From positions 1-64,000 of the forward strand of contig CAJFUB010000008.1 in the NCBI GenBank assembly GCA_904420095.1: DNA of 64,000 nucleotides, read 5' to 3'. Source of the stretch: an uncultured Clostridia bacterium. Lineage in GTDB: Bacteria; Bacillota; Clostridia; UBA1212; UBA1255. A program made the translations under genes and the position numbers. This document shows, one piece after another, positions 25,177 to 33,527 of the stretch; position 1 is the first letter of the stretch, and the number at the start of each line of letters is the position of its first letter. A model generated the notes under the pieces. That model was not told the DNA's origin, ran no database searches, and was given only the letters and a program-made list of their open reading frames with translations.

Positions 25177-26715
25177 TTATTTAATATCTCTCCGGCAGAA
25201 ATGGTCGAGCCCGACGGAGATCATACATACAAGAATTATTATAATATAAAAGACGGAAAATACAAGCGGCACGGAACCCGTCTCGGAAATTCCTCCGAAC
25301 AGCATTCCTCCTATCGTTTCGGTGGACGACGAAGAATAAAAAATTTTTTCAAAAAAGCTCAGATTGCTGAACGGAAGGAATCGGATCAGATACCCATATC
25401 CGGCCAGATTTGAGACCAGCAAAAGATGCAGGAAGCTTCCGCCGAGATAAAGTCCCATAGAAACAGACACGGAAGCCGCCGTATTTTTCGTAACGATCGA
25501 AAGCGTATAGGCAAAGGTAGTAAAAACCAGAAACGGAACGATGCTGCACAGCGCCGAGAAAAACTGGTACAAAAAGTAATTCAGCGTTACCGGTTCTCCC
25601 GATACAAGAAAAATCTTTTCTCCAAAGGAGCGAAAGCCAAACAGCAGACCATTTGTGAGCGACGCTACCGCGTAGGTATACAAAACCAGCGCAAGCATCA
25701 CTGCCAGCAGAGAAAGGTACTTTGCAAGATAAATTTTCCACCTTTTGACCGGGGCAATAATCAGCGATTTAATCGTGCCGGTAGACATCTCGTGGGACAT
25801 CATGGAGCCTGCCAGGATGATAAGAATCACCACAGAGAAAACCATTCCAAGGCTGGAGGCCACCGTATAAGCGCCGCCTGCCGTCGTATTGTCCGGATCC
25901 TCCTGTAAAAATCCTTTTTGGATTTTTGCTTCCGTCAGCTTCAGATTTTTCTCAAGCACCGATCTGCGCTCCGGCGTAAGATTTCCGCCTCTTTCCAAGT
26001 CAACGTTATTCTGCAGAGACGCTTCTATGTTCGCTTTCTGATTCAGAAGCGATTCCGCATTCGATTTTTCCCGGTAGGAAGCGTATTCACCCGTAGGGCA
26101 AACTCCCAGGAGCGCATTATGATAAGAAATCGCCGCCTCTTTCTGGGCCTCGCTCATGGTCGGATCCTGTTCGATCCGTTCTATCTGATCCTGGATATAT
26201 TGGCGGTAATCGTTTTGTTTCACTGCGGCCTCAAGCTCATTCAGCTGCTCCAGAAGCGCCTGATATTCCTCTGAGGAGGAAGAAACGCCGGAATACTCCA
26301 TATCAAGGACAGACTGACGCACGGTTACCAGCTCTCCAAGGATCTCATACCGGTAAGAAAGGGTTCCAACATCCTGCTCCTTTGCATAATTGCCGTATAT
26401 ATCATAGTAAATATATTCCTGTTCCAAATTATACAGCTGTTCCCTAAGCCCGGACACCTCATTTGGCGAGAGCGTATCATCCGCAAGCGCTTCTTCGCAT
26501 TCTTTGATCCGATTTTCCAGTTCTTCGGCGTATTTCAGATATTCGCCATAAGAAACGACATAGCTATCTTCTATGACGTCCTGATATTCCGTGCTCTTAA
26601 TAAATGTGGAACAGCCGATCATTCCCACCGTCATAACGATTACAATAATATAGATCGAAACCTTTTTTCTGCTTTTAATGATCTCATTGTGAAACAGGGC
26701 GCCTAATTTATGCAA
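25177..26715 (-). CDS. ABC-2-type permease with a long extracellular coiled-coil insert
   Basis: A 512-residue permease. One membrane span (about 19-37) is followed by an acidic, heptad-like region of about 240 residues outside the membrane, then five further spans from about residue 285 (SLGMVFSVVILIILAGSMM, then the STGTIKSLI loop typical of ABC-2 permeases). It starts at TTG 26715, 8 nt after GGAGG, and overlaps the ATPase gene by 8 nt. It pairs with that ATPase as an exporter; the large insert may contact an envelope partner. Confidence 0.8.
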   Translation of the reverse strand: MHKLGALFHNEIIKSRKKVSIYIIVIVMTVGMIGCSTFIKSTEYQDVIEDSYVVSYGEYLKYAEELENRIKECEEALADDTLSPNEVSGLREQLYNLEQEYIYYDIYGNYAKEQDVGTLSYRYEILGELVTVRQSVLDMEYSGVSSSSEEYQALLEQLNELEAAVKQNDYRQYIQDQIERIEQDPTMSEAQKEAAISYHNALLGVCPTGEYASYREKSNAESLLNQKANIEASLQNNVDLERGGNLTPERRSVLEKNLKLTEAKIQKGFLQEDPDNTTAGGAYTVASSLGMVFSVVILIILAGSMMSHEMSTGTIKSLIIAPVKRWKIYLAKYLSLLAVMLALVLYTYAVASLTNGLLFGFRSFGEKIFLVSGEPVTLNYFLYQFFSALCSIVPFLVFTTFAYTLSIVTKNTAASVSVSMGLYLGGSFLHLLLVSNLAGYGYLIRFLPFSNLSFFEKIFYSSSSTETIGGMLFGGISETGSVPLVFSVFYIIIILVCMISVGLDHFCRRDIK

Positions 26716-27655
26716 TGGAAATCCCTCCTCCCGTAATTGCAATAAACGCGTCTTCCAGAGAATTTTCCATCTGGGAAATGCCAAATACGGCGATCCCGTT
26801 TTCAACCAGAAGGCGGTTGAAGTCCGGAATCTGATCTTTTCGGATCGTAAGCTGAACGGAGCGATCGTCCGTAAATTGGCCCCCGCCGTACAGCGCGTCT
26901 TTGCCAAAGAGCTCCGCCGCCAGTTCCGCAGCTTTCTCGATATTTTCCGGATTGACTTCGAAACGGTACGCTTCCTGCTTTGACGCCATGTGCAGGATAT
27001 CCGCGATCGGTTTTACATCGAGTACGGCGCCGCGGTCGATGATGGCCACTCGGTCGCACATCAGCTCCATTTCCGCGAGCATATGGCTTGATACGAATAC
27101 AGCCGTATTTTCTTCATGCGCCAAATTTTTTAAAATATCCCGCAGCTCTTTGATCCCCGCAGGATCCAGCCCGTTTGTAGGTTCGTCAAGGATCAAAAGG
27201 CGCGGCCTGTGTACAATCGCCTGTGCGAGTCCGATTCTCTGTTTCATGCCCAGAGAATACTTTTTCAGTTTTTCTCCCGCGCGGTTCTGCATTCCGACCA
27301 GCCGCACGACTTCTTGGATCCGTTCCTCAGTAACGCCGTCATGGAGACGCGCATACATGCGGAGATTTTCATAACCGGTCATTTCCTTATACAGCTCCGG
27401 ATTTTCTACGATTCCTCCGACCAGGTTCATGGCTTTTTCATAATGCTTTTTCAGGTCCAGATCGCAGATGGATATTTCCCCGCTGTCCGGAAAAAGAAAT
27501 CCCAGAATCATTTTGATCGTCGTTGTTTTCCCCGCGCCGTTCGGCCCGAGGAAGCCAAATATTTCTCCGCTGTACACATCAAACGACACGTCGCGGATGA
27601 CAGGCCGCGAGCCAAAGCTTTTATTTAAATTTTTAACGCGCAGTACCGCTTCCAT
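26708..27655 (-). CDS. ABC transporter ATP-binding protein
   Basis: A 315-residue ATPase of the CcmA/NatA/DrrA type. Walker A is GPNGAGKTT (38-46), the signature is YSLGMKQR, Walker B is LLILDEPTNGLDP, and the switch is SSHML. The C-terminal ~90 residues form the accessory domain usual in drug or lantibiotic exporters. Its end overlaps the permease start. The upstream gene at 27668 ends 12 nt before it, so three genes form the exporter unit. Confidence 0.88.
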   Translation of the reverse strand: MEAVLRVKNLNKSFGSRPVIRDVSFDVYSGEIFGFLGPNGAGKTTTIKMILGFLFPDSGEISICDLDLKKHYEKAMNLVGGIVENPELYKEMTGYENLRMYARLHDGVTEERIQEVVRLVGMQNRAGEKLKKYSLGMKQRIGLAQAIVHRPRLLILDEPTNGLDPAGIKELRDILKNLAHEENTAVFVSSHMLAEMELMCDRVAIIDRGAVLDVKPIADILHMASKQEAYRFEVNPENIEKAAELAAELFGKDALYGGGQFTDDRSVQLTIRKDQIPDFNRLLVENGIAVFGISQMENSLEDAFIAITGGGISIA

Positions 27656-27667
27656 GCAGATCCCCCC

Positions 27668-28222
27668 TCAATATACAGAGCCGGCCGTCAAATCGTAGCC
27701 GCTGAAATTCTCCGAACGATAATTTAAATAATAAATTTTCAGTTCACCGTCTACTTCTTTAAAAGAAAAGCTGTAATATAAAGGCGCTCCATAGTCCTGC
27801 CCCTGCGCTTCCAAATTGGTTTTCCCGCTTATGCTGATCATACACGGCAGCGACAGAATGTTGTTATCAAATTCAGAAGAAAAAAGCTCAATCAGGGATA
27901 CGTCGCACGTCCGATAGAAAACATTCGTCCGGTACTGGGAATAAATATTGTTTTCAATGTAATACTGATATGCGCTGTCGTCGGCAAAATAGTCCCGCAT
28001 TTCAGGCTCCAGCAGCTCGATATAACCCTCATAATTTTCCATATACTCCTCGGGAATCACCTTCCACGCCGCATCCGCCGCAAGAAAATTTTTCAGCAGC
28101 CGTTCCGCATCCGTTTTCATGCGGTTTGCCTTCGCGGTAAGCAGTCCCAAGTAAACGGCAACCGCCAGCACCACGGCGGCCGTTAAAATCAGCCCTCTGT
28201 TGATTTTTTTCAATTTGTTCAT
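27668..28222 (-). CDS. membrane-anchored protein of unknown function
   Basis: A 184-residue protein with one N-terminal membrane helix (about residues 8-27) and an extracytoplasmic domain rich in Tyr and acidic residues (AYQYYIENNIYSQYRTNVFY). No family recognised. The start is ATG 28222, 9 nt after AAGGAG. It lies between the flippase and the ABC exporter genes and is probably an accessory of the exporter. Confidence 0.7.
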   Translation of the reverse strand: MNKLKKINRGLILTAAVVLAVAVYLGLLTAKANRMKTDAERLLKNFLAADAAWKVIPEEYMENYEGYIELLEPEMRDYFADDSAYQYYIENNIYSQYRTNVFYRTCDVSLIELFSSEFDNNILSLPCMISISGKTNLEAQGQDYGAPLYYSFSFKEVDGELKIYYLNYRSENFSGYDLTAGSVY

Positions 28223-28264
28223 CGCTTCGCGCTCCTTCCCCAAATCAGACGCACCACCGGTACG

Positions 28265-29878
28265 TCACAATTTAAGCTTTTTTCTGAGATTCGCCGGCAG
28301 AATCAGCGAAAAATCGCTGCTGTCCATCCCGCCGGTTTTCTTCATAGCGTAAAAATACACAACGATTCCTGCGGCCGCGGCCAATATGAGCGAGATCGTC
28401 TCCGTCACATAGGTGCCCGCAAATTTCCCGAGCAGGAAATCTGACAAAAGATATACGGGCATGCTACCGACCAGCATCAGGCCGCCGCAGATCATAGGAA
28501 TCATCGTTAATCGGAACATCTTTATCCGTACTCCCCGCTTCCTGACAAGGCAGATATGATTCAGAATCAACGGAATAATATAAGAAACATATGTGGAAAT
28601 AACCGCTCCATAAATATTCAGAGACGGAATTGCTATTAAAATATAATTCAATATGGCCTTTACCAAAACGCCGATTCCCATGAACAGCGTCGCGCTGAAC
28701 AGCTCGTTGACGCTCTGCATAACGGAGCTCTGCAAATGGACGGTTCCCAGCAGCAGGATACTGAAGGACATATAGCTCAGCAGCTTCGCCCCCGAGCCCA
28801 GCCCCAGCATCACATAAAGCGGCTCCGCGTATACGCACATTGCAATGGACAGCGGGACAGCAATAATATAGCACAGCTTAAACGCATAATTCGCCTTTTG
28901 CCTCGTTTCTGCATATTTTTTCTGCGCATACAGTCCTGCGATTACGGGCAGCAGACTGATGCAAAGCGATGTAACCAGAGCCGTCGGGACATTCAAAAGC
29001 TGGCGCGTGACGCCCATCATGCCATGGAGCGTTCTGCTGTCATATTCACTGAGTCCCGCCGCCATCAGACGTCCCTTCATAATAGAGGTATCGATCATGT
29101 TCCCTCCGTATTGGATTCCAGAATTGATGGTAATCGGAAGACTGTAATATAGGATCAGCTTCAGGAGCTTTTCATTCGTCAGCTTCGGGACGCTGCGCAA
29201 ATCCTCCCCCGCATGCAGCACGCGCTGATCCTGCTGATATTGTCCGTAATATTTTATCACGATAATAAGCGCCGCAGCAGCTCCGACCGCAGTGCCGATG
29301 GAGGCTCCGGCCACCGCCCATACGATGCCTCTGCTGCGCAGCCCCAGCACCAGTACAACGGAAACCGCAACATGGACGATCTGCTCCACTACCTGAGAAA
29401 CGGCCGTAGGCGTCATGTTCTTCATCCCCTGCAGATATCCTCTGTACGCGGAAAGAAGAGAACAGATCAGGACCGTCGGCGCCAGCGTCAAAATTCCCAT
29501 CCAGCTGTCTTCGTTATTCATATAGCGGGCGATTGGCTTCGCGAATATCGCCATAATTACGGAAAGAACGACGCCGAGCAGCACCATCAGCGTTCGTGCC
29601 ATCCGGAAAGCCTGCTTCGCCTGCTTTCTGTTGCCCGTAGACGTAAGCTCCGTAACAAGCTTTGAAATAGCAACCGGAAGGCCTGCCGTCGTCAGCACAT
29701 AGACAAAGGCAAAAACCTGGTTTGCCGAATAATATACGCTGTATCCTGCCTCTCCGCCGAGGATTTTATTGAGAAAAGGCACAAACAGCAGCGAAACTAC
29801 TTTTACGGCAATATTCGCAGCCGACAATACTACGAAGCCCTTTCCGATAGATTGTTCTTTTGTATTTAACGAAGACAA
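28265..29878 (-). CDS. polysaccharide flippase of the MOP superfamily (SpoVB/MurJ-like)
   Basis: A 537-residue protein with about 14 membrane helices. It begins with the MATE/MOP-type GKGFVVLSAANIAVKVVSL and contains GLPVAISKLV and YRGYLQGMKNMTPTAVSQVV, blocks seen in SpoVB and related lipid-linked sugar flippases. The start is TTG 29878, behind GGGGGTGG and downstream of a promoter at 29905-29933; an ATG at 29965 lies upstream of that promoter. A role in spore or vegetative cell-wall precursor export is inferred. Confidence 0.82.
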   Translation of the reverse strand: MSSLNTKEQSIGKGFVVLSAANIAVKVVSLLFVPFLNKILGGEAGYSVYYSANQVFAFVYVLTTAGLPVAISKLVTELTSTGNRKQAKQAFRMARTLMVLLGVVLSVIMAIFAKPIARYMNNEDSWMGILTLAPTVLICSLLSAYRGYLQGMKNMTPTAVSQVVEQIVHVAVSVVLVLGLRSRGIVWAVAGASIGTAVGAAAALIIVIKYYGQYQQDQRVLHAGEDLRSVPKLTNEKLLKLILYYSLPITINSGIQYGGNMIDTSIMKGRLMAAGLSEYDSRTLHGMMGVTRQLLNVPTALVTSLCISLLPVIAGLYAQKKYAETRQKANYAFKLCYIIAVPLSIAMCVYAEPLYVMLGLGSGAKLLSYMSFSILLLGTVHLQSSVMQSVNELFSATLFMGIGVLVKAILNYILIAIPSLNIYGAVISTYVSYIIPLILNHICLVRKRGVRIKMFRLTMIPMICGGLMLVGSMPVYLLSDFLLGKFAGTYVTETISLILAAAAGIVVYFYAMKKTGGMDSSDFSLILPANLRKKLKL

Positions 29879-29904
29879 TATATCCACCCCCGACAGTCCC
29901 GTAC

Positions 29905-29933
29905 ATTCTATACTAATCTGCAAAATTAAGCAA
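29905..29933 (-). promoter_or_regulatory. promoter of the flippase gene
   Basis: Minus strand TTGCTT (29928-29933), a 17-bp spacer and TAGAAT (29905-29910), divergent from the cinA promoter. Confidence 0.55.
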
Positions 29934-29950
29934 GCAAGCCAGACGGAGAT

Positions 29951-29979
29951 TTGCCAGAACGGCACGGCGGTTGTATAAT
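29951..29979 (+). promoter_or_regulatory. promoter of cinA
   Basis: TTGCCA (29951-29956), a 17-bp spacer and the consensus TATAAT (29974-29979), about 40 nt before the start. Confidence 0.8.
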
Positions 29980-30018
29980 AAAAAAATCAAATATAACAGA
30001 AATGGAAGGATTACCGTT

Positions 30019-31266
30019 ATGGGCAAAAAAGTTGAGATTCTATCTGTTGGGACGGAGCTTTTAATGGGACAGATTGCAAACACAAACGCGCAGTATATCT
30101 CCCAAAGGCTGCCGGAGGTAGGTTTAGGCGTATTTTACCACAGCGTCGTGGGAGACAATCCGGAGCGGCTTACAGAATGCCTGCATCACGCGCTTTCAAG
30201 AAGCGACATCGTGATCACGACGGGAGGTCTGGGCCCGACGCAGGATGATCTTACAAAGCAGGTTGTGGCGGAAGCGCTGGGGCTAAAGCTTGTTCTGGAC
30301 CAGAGAAGTGCGGAGGCTATAAAAAATTATTTTGCCGCCACCGGAAGAACGATGGTAGAAAGCAATCTGCGACAGGCGTATTTTCCGGAAAACAGCATGA
30401 TTCTTGATAACGAAGAAGGCACGGCTCCCGGCTGTATTATTCAAAAGGACGGAAAAATCGTGATTCTTCTCCCAGGCCCGCCGAAGGAGCTGATCCCGAT
30501 GTTTCACAAGCACATCCTCAAATTCTTTAAGGAGCGCAGCGAGGCGCCGCTGACCTCCAAATTTTTGAGAGTTGTCGGAATCGGAGAATCGCTTGTGGAG
30601 AAAAAGCTTCTCTCGCTTGTCGACGGTCAGGTAAACCCAACGATTGCAACCTATGCGAAGGACGGAATCGTTACAATCCGCGTTACGGCGCATGACGAGG
30701 GCGGAATTCCCGCTTCCCTGCTCGTTTCCGACACCTGCGGCAAAATTTCTTCTATATTAGGCGACGCGATCTATACGGATGAAAACGAGGATCTAGAATA
30801 TACCGTCTGGAAGCTGCTCAAGCAGAACCGTCTTACCTTTTCCTGTGCGGAGTCCTGTACCGGAGGGATGCTCTCCGAGCTGATGACAGCCGTTCCCGGC
30901 GCTTCACAGGTTTTCAAATGCGCCGCGGTTACTTACAGCACGGATTCTAAGACAGAGCTAATCGGCGTCGATGCGGCTCTTATCGAGCAGTACGGCGTCG
31001 TAAGCAAGGAAACGGCGCTTGCCATGGTAAAGGGCATCGCGCAGCGCTCCGGCACCGACGTTGCGGTATCGATTACGGGATATGCCGGTCCGCGTACAGG
31101 GAACGAACCGGTCGGAAAGGTCTGCATCGGAGTTGTGGCCCCGGGCAGTCAAAACGTAAAAGAATTTCATTTCACCGGGAACCGCGACAGGATCCGCGTG
31201 CTCAGCGTTGTAAACGCTTTGGATATGGTCCGGCGCGCAATTCTCCATATCGAAAGCGGCGAATAA
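30019..31266 (+). CDS. cinA: CinA: competence/damage-inducible, nicotinamide-nucleotide amidase
   Basis: A 415-residue two-domain protein. The N-terminal MoCF-like domain carries ILSVGTELLMGQ and TTGGLGPTQDDLT, and the C-terminal amidase domain (about 255-415) carries SCAESCTGGMLS and SITGYAGP. It deamidates NMN in pyridine-nucleotide recycling. The start is ATG 30019 after AAGG; an earlier in-frame ATG overlaps the promoter. Confidence 0.93.
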   Translation: MGKKVEILSVGTELLMGQIANTNAQYISQRLPEVGLGVFYHSVVGDNPERLTECLHHALSRSDIVITTGGLGPTQDDLTKQVVAEALGLKLVLDQRSAEAIKNYFAATGRTMVESNLRQAYFPENSMILDNEEGTAPGCIIQKDGKIVILLPGPPKELIPMFHKHILKFFKERSEAPLTSKFLRVVGIGESLVEKKLLSLVDGQVNPTIATYAKDGIVTIRVTAHDEGGIPASLLVSDTCGKISSILGDAIYTDENEDLEYTVWKLLKQNRLTFSCAESCTGGMLSELMTAVPGASQVFKCAAVTYSTDSKTELIGVDAALIEQYGVVSKETALAMVKGIAQRSGTDVAVSITGYAGPRTGNEPVGKVCIGVVAPGSQNVKEFHFTGNRDRIRVLSVVNALDMVRRAILHIESGE

Positions 31267-31350
31267 ATGCCGTCTGGCAGATTTTTCATGGTATAAAAGC
31301 TTTCATTTTTTAGAACAATATTCCTTAATCGAAAGGAAGTGTTCTTTAAG

Positions 31351-33450
31351 ATGAAAGCTATTATTATGGCCGGCGGCGAAGGAACGAGACTTAGGCCGAT
31401 CACATGCAGGATGCCAAAGCCTGCCGTTCCGGTAAAAGACAAGCCTGTGATCCTTCATATTATCGGACTGCTCGAGCAGCACGGCATATACGATATCGCA
31501 ATCACTCTGAAATACCTGCCCGGAGAGCTCAAAAAAATTGTAGAAAGCGCCATTTCCCGCGGTGAAATCAAAGCAGACATTCGGTTCTGTACGGAAACGT
31601 CGCCGCTCGGTACGGCCGGCAGCGTCAAAAACTGCATCTCCGAATGCTATGATAATTCGGAAGAGGATTTTCTGGTGATCAGCGGCGATGCGATCACGGA
31701 TATAAATCTCCGTGAAATGATCGATTTTCATAAAAAGCAGGGAAAAATGGCTACAATCGCAGTAAAAGCCGTCGATATTCCGACAGAGTTCGGCGTGGTG
31801 CTTACCAACAAGGAAAATATGGTCACGGGCTTCATTGAAAAGCCCGTCTGGAGCGAAGCCGTAAGCAATATCGTAAATACCGGCATTTACATTGTCACAA
31901 GCAAGCTTATGGAATTTTGCCCCGATGAAGGCGCTTGCGATTTTGCGAAAGATGTTTTTGCGAAAATCCCCGACTTGAGCCACAATATTGCAGCCTTTCA
32001 GACAGAAGCCTATTGGTGCGATATCGGAGACATCCGCTCCTATCGCAGCGTCAATCTCCGAGGCGGCGGCTTCATCGGTGAAAACTGCAGCATTTCCGAC
32101 GAGGCAGATATTCGAAACAGCGTAATCTGTCACGGCTGCAGTATTGGCGCCGGTTCTGTCATTTCCGACAGCGTTGTGATGCCGAATACGGTGATCGGGA
32201 AGCATTGTAAAATAACGGAATGCGTATTATGCTCTTCTGTCAGCATAGAAGACGCCGTGACGGCGGAAGATGCCGTCGTCGGAGAAAAGGCGACGATCGG
32301 ACATTCCACTGTAATCAAAAAAGGAACAAAAATCTGGGACGGAGCCAACATTCTCCCGGAAAGCATGATTCATGGAGTGATCCGGGAATACGGCGGCTCC
32401 GCATCGAGCTATTCCCCCGAAATGGTATTGCGGTTAGGCCGTGCCTTCGGTACGTTTCTCGGGCAGCACGCCTCCGCGCTGATTTGTGCCGACGGCAGCG
32501 GAAGCAGCTGCATGATATCGGCCGGACTGCAGTCCGCGCTTGCATCCGTAGGGATCCAGGTAAAAGTCATAGAAACCGTCCCCATGCCGGTCATACGATG
32601 GATCTGCCGTTCCGGAATCTGCGACGGAGCCGTTTACGTTTCCGATAATGGAGAAAGTCATATTCACTTCCTGAACAAATTTGGTGATGATCTTTCCAAA
32701 AATGAACGGCGCAAGCTGAAATCCGTTTATGACCTGGAGGATTTTACACGTGTGGACAGAAACAGCATTCCCGTATTCGAAGAGCTCAGCAGCCCCGAAG
32801 ATTATTATATTTCCGCGCTGCTCGACATCTTCAAATGTCCGCATAAAAATCTGAATTATATCGGCCGCCGTTTTACGAAAAGTCAGCGTTATGCAGCCGC
32901 AGCATATATTACCATAAAGCTGTTTCCCGACGCGCCGATCTTTCTGGCCGCTTCGGAATCGATGGCCGCGGAAAAAATTGCAGAAAAGTTCGACCGATAT
33001 GTCATTCGCTGCGGCAGCAAAATCGGGGATATTATGTCCGAAATGGAAAAATTTATGCATATAGACGGCGTATATGCAGAATACCTGATGTTTTTCGATG
33101 ACCTGGCATTCGATCTCGGGCTCTGCTGTATCGACGGATTCATCGCCGGAGAGCTCGATACGGAAATCGAAAATCTGATCCGGATTCCGTTGTACAGATC
33201 CGAAGCTCAGATCCCCTGCAAAAACGCAAATAAAGCTGATATTATAAGGAAATTTGTCAACAGTGACCTGGCGCGCAAGGGCTTCGAAATCAACGACGGA
33301 ATCTGCATCCGCGATCAGGATTCGTCGGCCAGAATCTGCGCCGACGACGAGCGGCAGGCCTTCCACGTTTATGTAGAAAGCATGAGTGAAGAATACGGAA
33401 AAGATATCGCTGGAGAGATCCTCAGGACACTGGAAAATTTATTGACTTAA
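31351..33450 (+). CDS. sugar-1-phosphate nucleotidyltransferase fused to a degenerate phosphomannomutase domain
   Basis: A 699-residue three-part protein. Residues 1-230 are a nucleotidyltransferase (MAGGEGTRLRPIT, then MPKPAVPV), probably mannose-1-phosphate guanylyltransferase. Residues 240-350 are a left-handed beta-helix with hexapeptide repeats. Residues 365-699 follow the phosphomannomutase fold, but the catalytic serine loop (TASHNP in active enzymes) is replaced by VSDNGE, so that part is probably inactive. Start behind AAAGGAAG. Role: GDP-sugar supply for surface polysaccharide, or regulation by the dead domain. Confidence 0.82.
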   Translation: MKAIIMAGGEGTRLRPITCRMPKPAVPVKDKPVILHIIGLLEQHGIYDIAITLKYLPGELKKIVESAISRGEIKADIRFCTETSPLGTAGSVKNCISECYDNSEEDFLVISGDAITDINLREMIDFHKKQGKMATIAVKAVDIPTEFGVVLTNKENMVTGFIEKPVWSEAVSNIVNTGIYIVTSKLMEFCPDEGACDFAKDVFAKIPDLSHNIAAFQTEAYWCDIGDIRSYRSVNLRGGGFIGENCSISDEADIRNSVICHGCSIGAGSVISDSVVMPNTVIGKHCKITECVLCSSVSIEDAVTAEDAVVGEKATIGHSTVIKKGTKIWDGANILPESMIHGVIREYGGSASSYSPEMVLRLGRAFGTFLGQHASALICADGSGSSCMISAGLQSALASVGIQVKVIETVPMPVIRWICRSGICDGAVYVSDNGESHIHFLNKFGDDLSKNERRKLKSVYDLEDFTRVDRNSIPVFEELSSPEDYYISALLDIFKCPHKNLNYIGRRFTKSQRYAAAAYITIKLFPDAPIFLAASESMAAEKIAEKFDRYVIRCGSKIGDIMSEMEKFMHIDGVYAEYLMFFDDLAFDLGLCCIDGFIAGELDTEIENLIRIPLYRSEAQIPCKNANKADIIRKFVNSDLARKGFEINDGICIRDQDSSARICADDERQAFHVYVESMSEEYGKDIAGEILRTLENLLT

Positions 33451-33470
33451 TCCTCGAAGAGACTTATAAT
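33442..33470 (+). promoter_or_regulatory. consensus promoter of the leucine-rich lipoprotein gene
   Basis: TTGACT (33442-33447), a 17-bp spacer and TATAAT (33465-33470), overlapping the stop codon of the preceding gene. Between it and the lipoprotein start lies a 16-codon open frame (33481-33531) that overlaps the lipoprotein ATG by 4 nt. Confidence 0.85.
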
Positions 33471-33527
33471 TAAGGAGCTGATGTATTTATTACTGATCGT
33501 TTGCAGATACTTGGAGGATGACATTTT

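Noticed and set aside
28265-29965. Longer version of the flippase starting at 29965
   Set aside because: The promoter at 29905-29933 lies inside it, and the extra residues are absent from the usual family N-terminus.
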